This document shows positions 35,240-46,975 of a stretch of DNA of 64,000 bases, piece by piece. The stretch spans positions 434,001-498,000 of the forward strand of contig NW_025408680.1 of assembly GCF_020360975.1 (NCBI RefSeq). Reading direction: 5' to 3'. Position 1 is the first letter of the stretch; the number at the start of each line of letters is the position of its first letter. A program made the translations under genes and the position numbers. The notes beneath the pieces were generated by a model. The model had not been told where the DNA came from. It did not search any database and saw only the letters and a list, made by a program, of their open reading frames with translations. The stretch is from Hirsutella rhossiliensis (Eukaryota > Ascomycota > Sordariomycetes > Hypocreales > Ophiocordycipitaceae).

Positions 35240-35256
35240 TATGGAAAACCACCCTG
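35240..35256 (-). repeat. hAT right terminal inverted repeat
   Basis: The 17 bp are the exact reverse complement of 32815-32831, followed by the CTAGCTCC target duplication. Confidence 0.97.
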
Positions 35257-35264
35257 CTAGCTCC

Positions 35265-38200
35265 TAAGAAATTCTTTTTAGGCTTTAGTAATAGAAGTTA
35301 AAGAAGATAACCTAAGAGCTACTTAATAATTATAGAGAGAACCCTTTATAAATACCTTAATAGCTAAGATTCTCTTACTAAAAGGTAAGATCCTTAGTTA
35401 TAAAAGGGGGGCTAACTAAGTTCTTAACCTAGCTTACGCTAGCGTAAACGAGCCTTTAATAGTACTAGTATAATAGTAATTAATTATAGATAAAGGAGAT
35501 AAGGCGATTCTAGCTATTAGATCTAAAATAGTAAAAGAGATTATTAAAGTTATAGTTATAGAGGCTATAAGAGAATTTAAGAAAAATATTATTAGAGCTA
35601 AAGAAAAGTTTAGAAAGATTTAGAAGGTTAAAGTTAAGATAGGGAGGAAACGACCTATTAGATTATATAATCTAAGAGTTAATACTCTCTTTAAAAGAAA
35701 AGTAAATAAGATTAACCTTATTAACGATACTCTATTAAATAGCTTAATATTAAAAGGGGACCCTAACTAAAAAAAAGATTAAATAAAATACTATTAAAAA
35801 TAAGATATAGCCTAGACCCTACTTAGAATACTTAATAGGAAAATTCTTAAGTATATAGAAAGGAAAGCGGCTAATATAAGAAAGACTTAAAGTAATTTAT
35901 AAATAATTTAAGGGCTTTCTTATAAAGGTAGAAATCTAGATCTTCGATAGTATTCTATTTAATAAGGAAGTAGTATTATCTTAAGACTTTATAAAAAGAG
36001 GTAAAGTTAACCTAGCTATAGCCCTTTTATAAGTTTTTAAGATAATAAAATATAAGGCGTAGTAAGTAGCCTTAATCTTAATCTTAAAAGTAATAAAGTA
36101 AAAAGTTATTAATATCCTTAAAATTAAACTAGAAATAAAAGTCCTTAAAAAAGCATAGGCCTTATAGGAACCCCTTATTCTTAATAGTAAAGAAAGATAA
36201 AGGACTACGCTTAATTAATTCCGCTATATATATAAATACTATTATAATAAGAGATATAAACCTACTACTAAATATAAATAAGTTTAGCGACTACTTCTTA
36301 ATATATAAGATCCTTTCCTTCTTAGACCTTTTTTTAAGCTATAATTAGATCCCTCTTAATATTAAAAGCTATAACTTAATAATATTCGCGATACCTATTA
36401 GCTTTATATATATATATATACTCCTTTAAAGGGCTATAAACTTAGTCGGCTAATTTATAAGGATAATATAAAGAATCCTATAAGACTTTATACTAAATAT
36501 CTATAGGAATTTCCTTAATAATATAAGTATTAAAGGGCCTAATATAATATATAATAATAAAAAGGTAGTGCTAAGAGTAAGGAGATTTATCTTTAAATAC
36601 CTTATTAACCTTAATAAAGTCCTAGTTATTATTAAACTCTTTAGTTCTATAATTATAAAGGCTAAATCGAAATTTTATTAGTAAGTAACTAAAGTTATTA
36701 GTTATATCTATAAAATAAATAGAAAGTGCCCTATAAAAGCTAAAGTTATTAAAATCAAGGAATAAATAAGATACCTTAATATAATATATATTAGAGCTTT
36801 CCTTAGTATTATAGGATATTATCGAATCTAGATTAAATAGTTTACTATCTTAGTAAAACCCTTTATAGACCTATTAAAGAAAAAAGTCTATTAAAAATAA
36901 AGAGATAAATAAGTAAAAGCGATAGCTACCCTTAAAGAAGCTATTATTAATCTAGTCTTTTTAGTATCCCTTAACGTTAGCCTAGGAAAAGGAGATATTA
37001 TTTTAATATATAATACTAGTCTACTTAGCTAAAGGGTAGTCTTAATATAAATCGTTAATAGAAAGAAGCGCCTTATAAGGTTTAAAAGTAAAACGTAGTT
37101 ACTAGTAAAAGCTAAATATAATATAATAAAAAGGGAGTATAGGGCTATATTAAGTACGCTTAAAAGACTAAGAATATACCTATATAGCGTATATTTTATC
37201 TTAGAAACTAACGTATAGGTCTTAGTTAATTAACTAAAAGGTGCCTTTAAAGACGTCCTTAAAGCTATAGTAACTCGCTATATAAGCTATATTTTCCTCT
37301 TTAACTTTACTATATAATATATTAAAGGTAAGAAAAATAGTATAGCTAATAGACTCTTAAAAAAGCCTAAAGGACCTTTTAATATATTAAATAGGGAAAT
37401 AAAAGGCAATATTAAATAATTTATAGACTTTTACTTAAATATAGTATAAGGGACTAAGCTATAAAGGGACTACTTAAAGGAATCAAGGATAATTATAGAC
37501 TTCCTTTAAATATTAAAATAGCTAGAGGGCCTTTTTAAATAAGACTATAAGAAGCTATATTTAAAGAGTTTAAATTTCTATATTAAAGATTAAAAGCTTT
37601 AACGACTCCCTAAGAAGGAAGAAAGGGGACCTATATTAGTTATAGATAACCTAAAAGAAGAGAAAAGGATTATTATAAAGTATTATATATAAATAAGATA
37701 TAAAGGACGATAAGTTATATATATATTTATAAAGAATAAGTATTAATAGGCTAGCCTTTAAAACGATATTTATAGTATAATCTCTTCTTATAAAAATACT
37801 AATACTTTATAACTAAGAGACCCTAAGAAGTTATAACCGCGACTATACCTAGCTACCCTATAAGTAAGATTTACTTCGATAGCCAATATATACTATCTAA
37901 TTATAAGTATTTATACCTTATAAAAGTATAAGATAACCTTACTAAATAAGTAAAAGTAACCTTAGTTAAAGAAATTACTATAAGAGCTATAATTAAATTT
38001 ATACTCTTTATTATTTATAGGTATAGTATAATACTATACGCTATAATTAATAAAGGGCCTAAAATAAAGAAAGACTTTAAGTATATCCTAAAGGATATAG
38101 GCGTTAAAGTTATTTAAACTTTAGTATTTAATCTAAAGGTAAACGCGGTAGTAAAATAAAGGTATTAAAGGTTAATAATAATATTTATAAAAATAGTAAA

Positions 38201-38773
38201 GAAAAAGGGTAAGTAAATTAAATACCTTAACTAAGTAATCTTTATAGACTAAATAATAGCTAAAGAGTCTTATAAAATATTAGCTTACTACCTACTATAT
38301 AGATAGGAACTAGTACTACCTTTTAAGGTAGAATACCTAACTTAGCGACTAATCGACTAAGATAAAGTAAAGATAAAAGAAGAATTATTTAAAGTATAAG
38401 TATAAGTTTTAAAAAGAAAAGAAAAAGATATAAAAGAAGCTAAGAAAAGAGTAATAAGATATTAAAATCGATTAATAAAGAGGATAGATAAAGCTAATAA
38501 GTATATAATAAGGAAAGAAAGCCTATAACCTAGAGACCTTATCTTACTATTTAATATAAAATAATTAAATAATTTAAGGAGGTAAGCTAAGTATTAGATA
38601 AGGTAAAACGGTCCCTTTTAAGTAGTATCGTACTTAAAGTAGTTTAAAGTATATAGGATTAAGACTTTAAATAAAATTATACTTAATAAGATAATCCTAA
38701 GAGAGTATTTAAAGAAGTTTAAAAAGGATAAAAAAAGTTAGTAGTACTCTATTAAGGATAACTAGTTACTCTA
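35265..38773 (+). pseudogene. pol: Gypsy-2 copy 1 pol: RT-RNaseH-INT (RIP-mutated)
   Basis: RT lies at about 36100-36600. At 36320-36360 the reading LDLFLSYNQI-like (Gln as stop) matches the LDLxSGYxQI motif, and near 36500 FLNNISIKGPN corresponds to the FLDDIGxKGP active-site phrase of a fungal Gypsy lineage, with both Asp now Asn. RNase H lies at about 37000-37390 (KYNIIKREYRA, then IKGKKNSIANRLL). Integrase core is at about 37930-38200 (FNLKVNAVV for the FNPxANAxVE box), and its C-terminal part runs to about 38760. Chromovirus D inserted just after this point. No chromodomain is visible. Confidence 0.8.
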
Positions 38774-39243
38774 TATTACGACTACGGTTAGTAGGCTATA
38801 GGAGAGCTAGCTATATTTACGTAATAAGGCGGCTCGGAATAATAGTTAGGACGAGAGGTTACTTAAGCTTAGCTTACTTAGAGCGTACGTAAGCTAAGTA
38901 AGCCTTATATAGATAGATTACTACTTAGGAGCATAGCTCATAAGTAAGCTATAATAAGCTATAAAGGGGATTACGGCTAGGACTATAATCTAAGGATAGT
39001 CTCTATAGGTATATATAGCTACCTACTTTTACTCCTTTAGACGGATAGCTCTCTAGCTTTTAATATAGATCTTTATTACGATTCTATCTTTAATTCTAAT
39101 TACCTAGTTATAGTCTATAGTCTACGACCTCCGACTTATTACTAACGTAATATATATATTATTGCTTAGACTACGCCCTATTATATCTATTAATATAAAC
39201 CCCTCGATAGGTTTATCCCTTAAGAATAATACCGGTCGTTATA
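38774..39243 (+). repeat. 5' LTR of chromovirus D
   Basis: The 470-bp LTR starts TATTACGAC (TGTTACGAC in the right copy) and ends GGTCGTTATA. An inverted repeat (CTTAGCTTAC and GTAAGCTAAG) near 38873-38905 could form a stem-loop in the transcript. Confidence 0.93.
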
Positions 39244-39479
39244 CGTTAAAAGCTCTTATTTAGTATAATACCGCGTTACTCTAAGTAATATCGTAACTAT
39301 TAATATACCTATATAGTAAACTAGATTAACTAACTCTAGAGCTACTATATCGCCTTAGGATATAATACGCGAGATTATTACCCTTCGATAAAAGGTATAG
39401 TTACTTAGGAATAAAGAAGGCAATAAATAAGTTAGGGACCTTAGAGAAGTAGTTAAACTAAAATAGCTAGGACTATTTA

Positions 39480-40210
39480 ACGGTACTTATAGCACGCTTT
39501 AAGACTTTCTTACCTAACTTAAAGCCTACTACTAGTTTTATCTTACTAAACTCTCGGACCTAGTTAAAAAGGTACTTTATATAGGAAATTATTTATCTAG
39601 AATAGTACTCGCTTAGTTTAAACCTATTATAAGGGACTTTCTTAATAACTAATTAGCGCGACGAGATAATAAGATAGATAAAGTCTTTACTAGTTTTTAA
39701 GGATTTAAAGAAGCTATTATAAAGGTATTCGGAATAACTAACGAGGAATAAGAAGCTAAATAAAAACTTTAAGAACTTTAATAAAGGATCTTAGTATTAA
39801 ATTATACTATAAAGTTCTATTAAGTTACCTTAAAGCTTAATTAGGACGACGAACCTCTTATATTACGATTCTACGATAGGCTTAAAGAAGAAGTTAAAGA
39901 TAAGCTCTATAAGGAAAATCGACTTAATAACCTCTTAGACTATATTACTATAATAGTATAAATCGATAATAGATAGTACGCGCGACGCTAAGAAAAGAAA
40001 TAAAGAAGAGGAAACTAAAACCCTTCTTATAAGAATAACTTTAACTAACGCGCTAACTATAAAAAGAAGCGCGAAACTCTTATTACCTACGCTTATATAA
40101 CTAACCTAGGTAGGATAGATTTAGATATAATATAGAAAAGTAAAGGAAAGTATTTTAAATATAGGAAACTTAGATATTACTTTAAAGAATATAAATAACC
40201 TTATAAGGAG
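39480..40210 (+). pseudogene. gag: gag of chromovirus D with zinc knuckle (RIP-mutated)
   Basis: The plus strand reads phrases typical of Gag capsid: VFGITNEE near 39730, then DDEPLILRFYDRLKEEVKD near 39850 with few stops. A zinc knuckle follows at 40151-40192 as Y-X2-Y-X4-Y-X4-Y (CX2CX4HX4C before RIP). The capsid part retains many residues because Lys and Glu codons are not RIP targets. Confidence 0.8.
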
Positions 40211-42130
40211 AAGAAAACCTACTAGGCACTAGCCTTAAAAGGTAAGAAATACCTAAACGCTACTAATAGATAGGAACTAAAGTATAAACTCCTTAGTTAG
40301 ACTATATACTACGACGATAAATATATAGTATACTTAAGCGATAAAAACGGTACTAGATAGTTCTTAAAGCTACTAAAGAAGACCCTTATAATAATATAAT
40401 AAAGGGATCCTAAAATATAGAAATAAGTTAAATTTATAGAACTAAAATACCCCTATCTTAAAGGAGTCTCTTAAGACTAGATTAAGAAGAACGGTAACTA
40501 ATTCTAAGAAGATATATAAAATAAAAATCGATAATAATAACGGGTAGTCTATAAGTAATATAATAAAGAAGATATAGATATAGCCTTTATACTTACGAAA
40601 CTTAGATAATAACCTAAAAAGGAATAATAAAGTATTAACGATATAAGCTCTAAAGAATAAGAAATACCTAGAGAAATAGAAAACGAGAACGAACTTATAC
40701 TACTACCCTCGCTACTAAGAGAAAATACTATAATTAGAGAATACGCTCTATATTTTAAAGAATTTAAAGAAATACTTAAAATTAGAACTTAATAAATACC
40801 TTAAATTCTTACGGAAAACTAATAAGCTATATTAATTCGATATTAACCGGTACTATATAAAGGAGACTATACTATAGCTATCGCCGTAGTCGATACCTTT
40901 ATAGCTCTATAACGAGAATAGTAACTATAAGGAGAATTTAAAGATAATCTATAAATACTACTTACTTATAAGTACTATAAGTATATTTTATAGATATTAT
41001 ACATTTACCTAGATTATATAATATACTTTTAGATAAAGGCACGATATAACGCTTTCTTAGTTAGGTTTAAGGGATAAGTACTTTTAAAACCCTACTTAAG
41101 CATAGAACTAAACTACTAGAAAATCGATTAACGCTACCTAAATAACTAAGTTATATTATTAGAACCCGATTATAGTATACTACTTAAATACCGCGATAAT
41201 TATAGTTTATTAACGAGATATCTTTTAGAGATATATAAAATCTATAAATATACTAAAATAAAAGAATAGTATAACGCTACTCGCTCTAAGGCATCCGAAG
41301 AATAATAGAACGGATTAAACGATAATATAACTTCCTATAGCTTAAGGAAGTAGTATAATAAGTTATTAAAGAATATAAACTTTCTATATAAAGTAAAGCT
41401 AAATAATATAAACTATATAGAGAATTATAACCGCTATTAGTACTAGAGAAACTATAGGATTCGATAGCTTTCGATTATATTATAAAGCTACTACCGTTAA
41501 AAAAACCTATAACTAATATTAAGTACGATAGTATATTTATTATTACTAATAGACTAACGAAGTATAGGTATTTCTTACTATATAAAGAAGCAAGTAATAT
41601 AAAAGAGCTAGTATATATATTCCTACGAATAATTATTAGTAATTATAGACTACTAAACGAAATTATCTTTAATAGAGGAAGTATATTTATAGCTAAGTTT
41701 TAGTAAGCTTTTATAGTATAATTAAGGACGAAATATAAGCTTAGTATAGCTTATTACCTATAAATAGATAGATAAATAGAACGACTTAACTAAACGCTTA
41801 AATAATATTTATAATACTATATTAGCTATAAATAAAACGATTAAGTTAAATAGCTATTAATAGTATAACTAGCTTATAATAGCTTAGTTATAGAAATAAC
41901 TAAGCTCTTACTAGTATACGCTAATTATAGATATAACTTAGAAGTATTTAAGGTTACTCGATAAAGACTATAAGCGGAACGAGCAATACTATAAGTAGAT
42001 TAGCTATAAAAATTATATAAAGAAATATAATAAGAACTTTAATTTATTAAAGAATAAATATCTACTTACTATAATCGGAAAAGATTATAGGGACTAATCT
42101 TTTAAGAGGGAGATATAGTCTACCTTATAC
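40210..42130 (+). pseudogene. pol: pol remnant of chromovirus D: RNase H end and integrase, RT missing
   Basis: 40210-40680 carries no recognisable domain. Around 40930-41080 the reading resembles the end of RNase H. Integrase follows: at about 41515-41600 FIITNRLTKYRYFL (family DRLTK), and at about 41740-41800 the IAYYL-x-x-D box (family TAYHPQTDG), then ERLN. RT between gag and RNase H was not found, suggesting an internal deletion. Confidence 0.75.
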
Positions 42131-42329
42131 GACGAAATATTAAAATAAAACGACTAAGTAATAAATTAGATTTTAAGAAAGTTAGACCGTTTAAGGTTAA
42201 GAAAACTATTTTAAAAGTTAACTACGAACTTTCGCTACTAACGATAATATAGATATACCTAATATTTTATATCTTATTATTAGAACTAGTACTACGAAAC
42301 GTTAAACTATAGGAAAAAATTAAAGTTAA

Positions 42330-42470
42330 CGACGATTAAGAATATAAAGTAGAATAAATACTAAATATAAGAAAATAAGGTTAGTAATAAGAATACCTTA
42401 TTAAGTAGAAGGGATATAGACTAGAGGAAAATACCTAGGAACTACTTAAGTACTTAACCTACTATAGTTC
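42330..42470 (+). pseudogene. Chromodomain of chromovirus D
   Basis: The plus strand reads EYKVE at the start, then YLIKWKGY and ENTWELLKYL, a clear chromodomain with its aromatic Trp residues still intact. It lies at the integrase C-terminus. This places D in the chromovirus clade independently of A and B. Confidence 0.88.
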
Positions 42471-43090
42471 TCTACTTCGATAGTTCTACTAGTAAAATCT
42501 ACCCTAGGCATTATAAAATCGCCTAACGAACTAATAGCATTCTAATTAATTATATTAAATCTACTTATAAACTAAATATCGACTACCGCTTTAGATTCTT
42601 AGCGCTTAGCTTCGTTAAGGTTATCTAAGGAATAAAGGCCCTAATAGACTATCTTAATACCCTTTATCTTTAGCTAGCGCTTTTAATAGTAAAGCCGCGC
42701 TAAACGGGCTAAGGCTTTGTTTAGGTTAGCTTAAGCTTTTAATATTCGCTCCTTAGTAATTTCTTTTTCTTTATTTAATTAATCGGACTTTAGATTTATT
42801 CGGGATACTAGGAAATATATTAGCTATAAATAATAAGTAAGATAATAAAGTTACCTATAAGAGCTAATCGCTACGCCTAGTATATCGTAAGAACGACCTC
42901 GCTATATATATTCGGTATACTTAGAAGATTTCTCTAGCATTTTATAGTAGTAGCCGCGCGACGAATAAAAAGAATATAGTATAACGTCGAAACTAAGATA
43001 ATTAATAGACTTAGCTAAACGAATACGCTTAAGGGTCTTATAAGAACGATCTTTCGATACGCGACTAGATATACTATTAGTAGTATATCC
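42440..43090 (-). pseudogene. Antisense ORF of chromovirus D with Zn2Cys6-type cluster and coiled coil (RIP-mutated)
   Basis: One minus-strand frame runs from about 43090 to 42440, broken only by TAG/TAA. Tyr codons at 42976-42974, 42967-42965, 42946-42944, 42919-42917, 42910-42908 and 42889-42887 fit CX2CX6CX8CX2CX6C exactly, if TAT/TAC were TGT/TGC. This is the fungal Zn(II)2Cys6 binuclear-cluster spacing. Downstream, LNKALARLARL at about 42730-42690 is a helical, heptad-like segment, then GLYSLDNLNEAKR and a short acidic end. Its 3' end meets the chromodomain frame of pol head to head. Likely a DNA-binding protein; the role in the element is unknown. Confidence 0.78.
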
Positions 43091-43208
43091 TAAGGGATAG
43101 AAAGGACGAAACGGGGAATATATATACGCGCGATAAGGGTATATTTATATACGGCGGCTAAGGCAGTAGTAGGTCTTACGGATAAGACTAAAAAGAGGGG
43201 AGATATCG

Positions 43209-43678
43209 TGTTACGACTATAGTTAGCGGGCCATAGGAGAGCCGGCTACGTTTACGTAATAAGGCGGCTCGGAATAATAGTTAGGACGAGAGGTTACTTA
43301 GGCTTAGCTTACCTAGAGCATATATAAGCTAAGTAAGCTTTATATAGATAGATTACTACTTAGGAGCATAGCTTATAAGTAAGCTATAGTAAGCTACGAA
43401 GGGGATTACGGCTAGGACCGTAATCTAAGGATAGTCTCTATAGGTATATATAGCTACTTACTTTTACTCCTTTAAACGGATAGCTCTCTAGCTTTTAATA
43501 TAGATCTTTATTACGATTCTATCTTTAATTTTAATTACCTAGTTATAGTCTACGGTCTATAACCTCCGACTTATTACTAACGTAATATATATATTATTGC
43601 TTAGACCACGCCCTATTATATCTACTAATATAAACCCCTCGATAGGTTTATCTCTTAGGAATAATACTAGTCGTTATA
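43209..43678 (+). repeat. 3' LTR of chromovirus D
   Basis: The 470-bp LTR begins TGTTACGAC, preceded by the purine tract AAAAAGAGGGGAGA. CTCTA follows at 43679-43683. Confidence 0.93.
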
Positions 43679-45790
43679 CTCTAGGATAAGATTACTTTTA
43701 ATAAAAAGAGGAAGGAAGAAATAATAGATAAAGTAGATAATTTACTACTCCTACTAAGTAGAGAAGCCTTAGATTAAATAGTATTATAATTATAATAACT
43801 TCTTAATAAACTTTAAAAGGATTAAAGCTAGGAAAAAGAAAAAGAGCGACTATAAATACTTAAGAAAGGCCTAAGGTATACGATTAAGGTTTAGCTACTA
43901 TAACTTAATAAAGTAAAAAAGGATCTTTATATAAGAGCCTTAAAGACGCTAATTTAATAAAAAAAGGAAGAGGTAAAAAAGAGCTAGGGAGGAAAAGGTA
44001 ATAAAGATAAAAATCTATAACTATTATAAGAAGTATACTAGAACCTAACTAATAACTAAGGTACTATTTAACTATCTAATTAAAAGATAACTATAATAGC
44101 TAAGATATTTATAAGCGCCTTACTTACTACTTTATCGTTTTAAATTTTCTACTTAAAGCTCCTTAAGTAAATAAAGATAATATTTCTTACCCTTCCTTAA
44201 TAATAACTTACCTTTTACTACCTTAAAGAAGATAAATAGAGATATAATTAAATAATAAAGTAAGAAAATAAATATTCTTACTACTTACCTCCTTTAAAAG
44301 TAGGATTTTTTACTTTATAAATAAGGATATTTATTCTTTATTATAAAAGAAGAGACTTACTATAGCGAGAATAAATATACTTATAAGATAAATTTTAATT
44401 TATTTTCGACTTACTAGATTAAACGTAAATAACCTTAAGAGAAAAACTTTTACTATTAAAGATAGTAACTAAATAAAGCTACTTACTCTTAGTAAACCTA
44501 CTATAGACTACTATAAAGTAAACTTAAAGACTATTTAATTATTATTTAAGAGAGAGCTTATTAAACCTATATAATCTCTTTCTAAGTAAAATAAGTATAA
44601 GGTTAATTTCCTCCCTTTCCTTTAAATCCTTAATAAGACTAAAAGAATTAAGGATATTATAAAGAAAATAAAAAGCGGTCTTATTATTAATATACTTATC
44701 GTAAAATTTATTAGTCTTAAGGATAGTATAGAAATTATAACTATATATATAGTTAGTAAATCTATTAAGGTTATAAGTAGCCTTATAATACTTAGGGAAG
44801 TACCGCTATTTATAAATAAGCGCTTTAGTTAAATCCTAAACGTAGTTAATATAAAAGCCGCTAATAGTACTTAAAAGAGAGATATACTTATAAAAAGGAA
44901 ATATAATATACTTATAAGTAAAAGTTATAGTTATTTAATAAGTTTAAATATACCCTTAATAAAGGTAAGGGTTATAAGTTTTATATAAAGTAATTAAGAC
45001 TACTTAAGAGTATTCTTACTACCTTAAACTAAGCTAAGAAAAGAAGTATTTATATAGATAAGCGATTTCTATAAGGATATAAGTTACTAGCTAACGTTTA
45101 TAATAAAAGGTATAAAAGACGATTTAATTATACTAACTTAGTATACTCTTAAGAAAGTAAGAGAGAGGAAAGTAACCGCGCGCTTTAATCTTAATAATAT
45201 TAAAAGCTTTTAATAAAACCTATAACTAAAAAGTAATTTCTATATAAATTAGAAACCCTTAGTAACTAATATTATTTCTACTATAGACCTAGGTCTTAAA
45301 GTAATTATAAATCTATAAAAAAAGACGGTTAAAATAAGCTAAGCGAGATAAAATAAGTTAAATAGTTATTACTTAAAAGTACTTTATATAAAGAGGAAAG
45401 ACCTTAATATAATAATTTTAAGTAAGAAGAGTAGTAGTAACGAGGGAAGGTTATAAAAGAGTAGTTAAAGAGAGGTTAATAATATCTAATAGCTCTTTAG
45501 TTTTAAGTTTAGCGGTCTTATAAGATATAATAAGAAAGAAGAGGTAGTTATAAAAAGAGAAGATAAGAGGTAGCGGTCTAAAGAAATAAAAAAGATAAAG
45601 AAGAGAAGAGAAAGAAAAGGAATAAAAAGAGTAAAGAAATGAAGAAAAGGGTAGAGATTAAATAGCTCCTTAATCGATAATTAGTAAAAAAAGTAATTTA
45701 AGTATAACCCTTAAATACGCTTAAGACCTTACCGCTATAAAGGCTAGCTAAAGTAATTAATAACCGCGCGCTTTAATAACTATTTATTCC

Positions 45791-46017
45791 TTTTACTATA
45801 CCTTCTTTCTTTCTTCCTTCTTCTTCCTTTTATATATATATATATATATATACTCTATACGCTTCTTTACTTATAACGATCCCTTTTACTAATATAACTC
45901 TTATATATATATATAATACCCTCTTAGCCTCTTAGCGTTATAACTTAAAACTACTTACCCTAACTATTTAATCTTATCTTCTCCCTTTCTTTTACTTACT
46001 TTACCTTTTCCTAAGAT
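45791..46017 (+). promoter_or_regulatory. Candidate promoter: pyrimidine tracts and TA run before a passenger ORF
   Basis: A CT-rich stretch (45791-45829) leads into a (TA)n run (45830-45853); a second TATATATA run is near 45904-45917. A second pyrimidine-rich stretch (45969-46015) ends just before the inferred start at 46018. CT-rich leaders upstream of start codons are common in filamentous-fungal promoters. Low-complexity sequence alone could explain it. Confidence 0.4.
45830..45853. repeat. (TA)n microsatellite
   Basis: Twelve uninterrupted TA units within the candidate promoter upstream of 46018. Confidence 0.9.
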
Positions 46018-46498
46018 ATAGCGGCGAACCTAAATAGTATCCTAGGCCTAGCTATAAACCTCTTTAAGAATACCGCTATCTTCTTTAGCATACTACTATT
46101 TAAGAGTAAGAGCTTTATTTTACTTACTTACTATAGTAAAGTTAAAGTAAAAGGTAGTAAAGGGCGCTTTTACGCTAAAGATAAAGAAAAGTTTATAGAC
46201 TAAGACTAATAAGACGTTTATAAGTAAAAGTAACCTCCTTAGTATATTTATAAAGATCGTTAGCACCTAATATTAACGGGCCCTATTAAACGGTAGGATA
46301 TTACCTTTAAAGACGCTTAGATAATATATAAGAGCGTTAAAAAGATAAACGGATTTACTAAGAATAAGGCCCGCTAAGAAGAGTATATCGTCGATATATA
46401 TAACTTTCTTTATAAAGCTATTAATAAATAATAAGCTATAAGCTTTAGCCTTCGCGTAATAATTAAGATCTTAATAAGAGGTATTAAGAATATAATAT
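46018..46498 (+). pseudogene. Passenger-like ORF in Gypsy-2 3' region, first part (RIP-mutated, family unknown)
   Basis: From ATA at 46018 (ATG before RIP) the plus strand reads 160 codons with only TAA/TAG stops, in a frame with strongly protein-like composition. Recognisable words include AINLFKN, KGSKGRFYAKDKEKFID and INGFTKNKAR. It does not match gag, pol or env motifs that I know. The frame is cut at 46498 by Copia-2 and resumes at 52841. I do not recognise the family; it may be a captured host gene or an element-specific protein. Confidence 0.45.
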
Positions 46499-46975
46499 TC
46501 TCGCGTAGAGAGATGCGAGAAGTGCATATAAAATGCACGAAGGTAAAAGTAGAAGTAAGGGGTCGGACAGGCAAGGCAGAGATGTTTGAATCTTGCGGGG
46601 GCAGTAATTGCAGTAGGGGAGTGATTGTTATATTGCCTTAATTGTCCTTCTTTCCTCTATCCAACGCCCCTCTTTATACCCGTCTAGTATCTCAATTAAC
46701 AAAGAAGATCCTGCTTAAAGAAGCTACTAATGTCCTTTTAACTACCGAGCTTTTTGCCGGTTTTCCCCCTCTTTTCTAGCCGTTGCCGGCATATCCGTCT
46801 TATCTCTCGCTACCTCTATAGGAAGCCATCGCCACTTCTACTTCCCCTCTTGCCCCCACCCTCCTTTCTGCACCTCCTTTCAGCTCCTTCCTTAAAACCT
46901 ATTTTTCAGCTTCCTTAGTCCCTCTTACTAAGGGATATCTCCGAGAACTGCGAAATCAGGCCACGCTTCGCGACA
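46499..46975 (-). repeat. 3' LTR of Copia-2
   Basis: The 477-bp LTR runs TCTCGCGTAG to TTCGCGACA in plus orientation, so on the coding strand it starts TGTCGCGAA. Differences from the 5' LTR are nearly all C/T or G/A. Confidence 0.95.

Larger units (their letters stand above)
32815..35256 (+). mobile_element. hAT DNA transposon, RIP-free, with decayed transposase
   Basis: The element has perfect 17-bp terminal inverted repeats (CAGGGTGGTTTTCCATA at 32815-32831 and its complement at 35240-35256) and an 8-bp target duplication CTAGCTCC (32807-32814 and 35257-35264), both diagnostic for hAT. Length is 2442 bp. CpA and TpG are normal, unlike everything around it, so it arrived after RIP of the host element or was never a RIP target. 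The transposase reading is broken by several frame changes. Short TCCATA/TATGGA motifs cluster near both ends. Confidence 0.95.
38774..43678 (+). mobile_element. Chromovirus D (Ty3/Gypsy), short, no recognisable RT
   Basis: Two 470-bp LTRs (38774-39243 and 43209-43678) with CTCTA target duplications (38769-38773 and 43679-43683) bound 4905 bp. Coding strand is plus: gag (about 39500-40200, zinc knuckle 40151-40192), an RNase H remnant, integrase (about 41230-41850) and chromodomain (about 42330-42470). An RT active-site box was not found, and the gag-to-integrase distance is too short for PR plus RT plus RNase H. An antisense ORF with a Zn2Cys6-like cluster follows the chromodomain. The right LTR keeps more CpA/TpG than the left. 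Confidence 0.92.
43684..46017. other. Gypsy-2 copy 1, extra region downstream of integrase (first part)
   Basis: The 2.3 kb continue Gypsy-2 after the D insertion, beyond the end of integrase. It is AT-rich and RIP-saturated, with Lys-rich plus-strand readings (43700-44000) but no retroviral domain I recognise. Near-identical motifs containing AACCGCGCGCTTTAAT occur at 45172-45190 and 45761-45779. The last 230 bp look like a fungal promoter (see 45791-46017). Confidence 0.5.
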
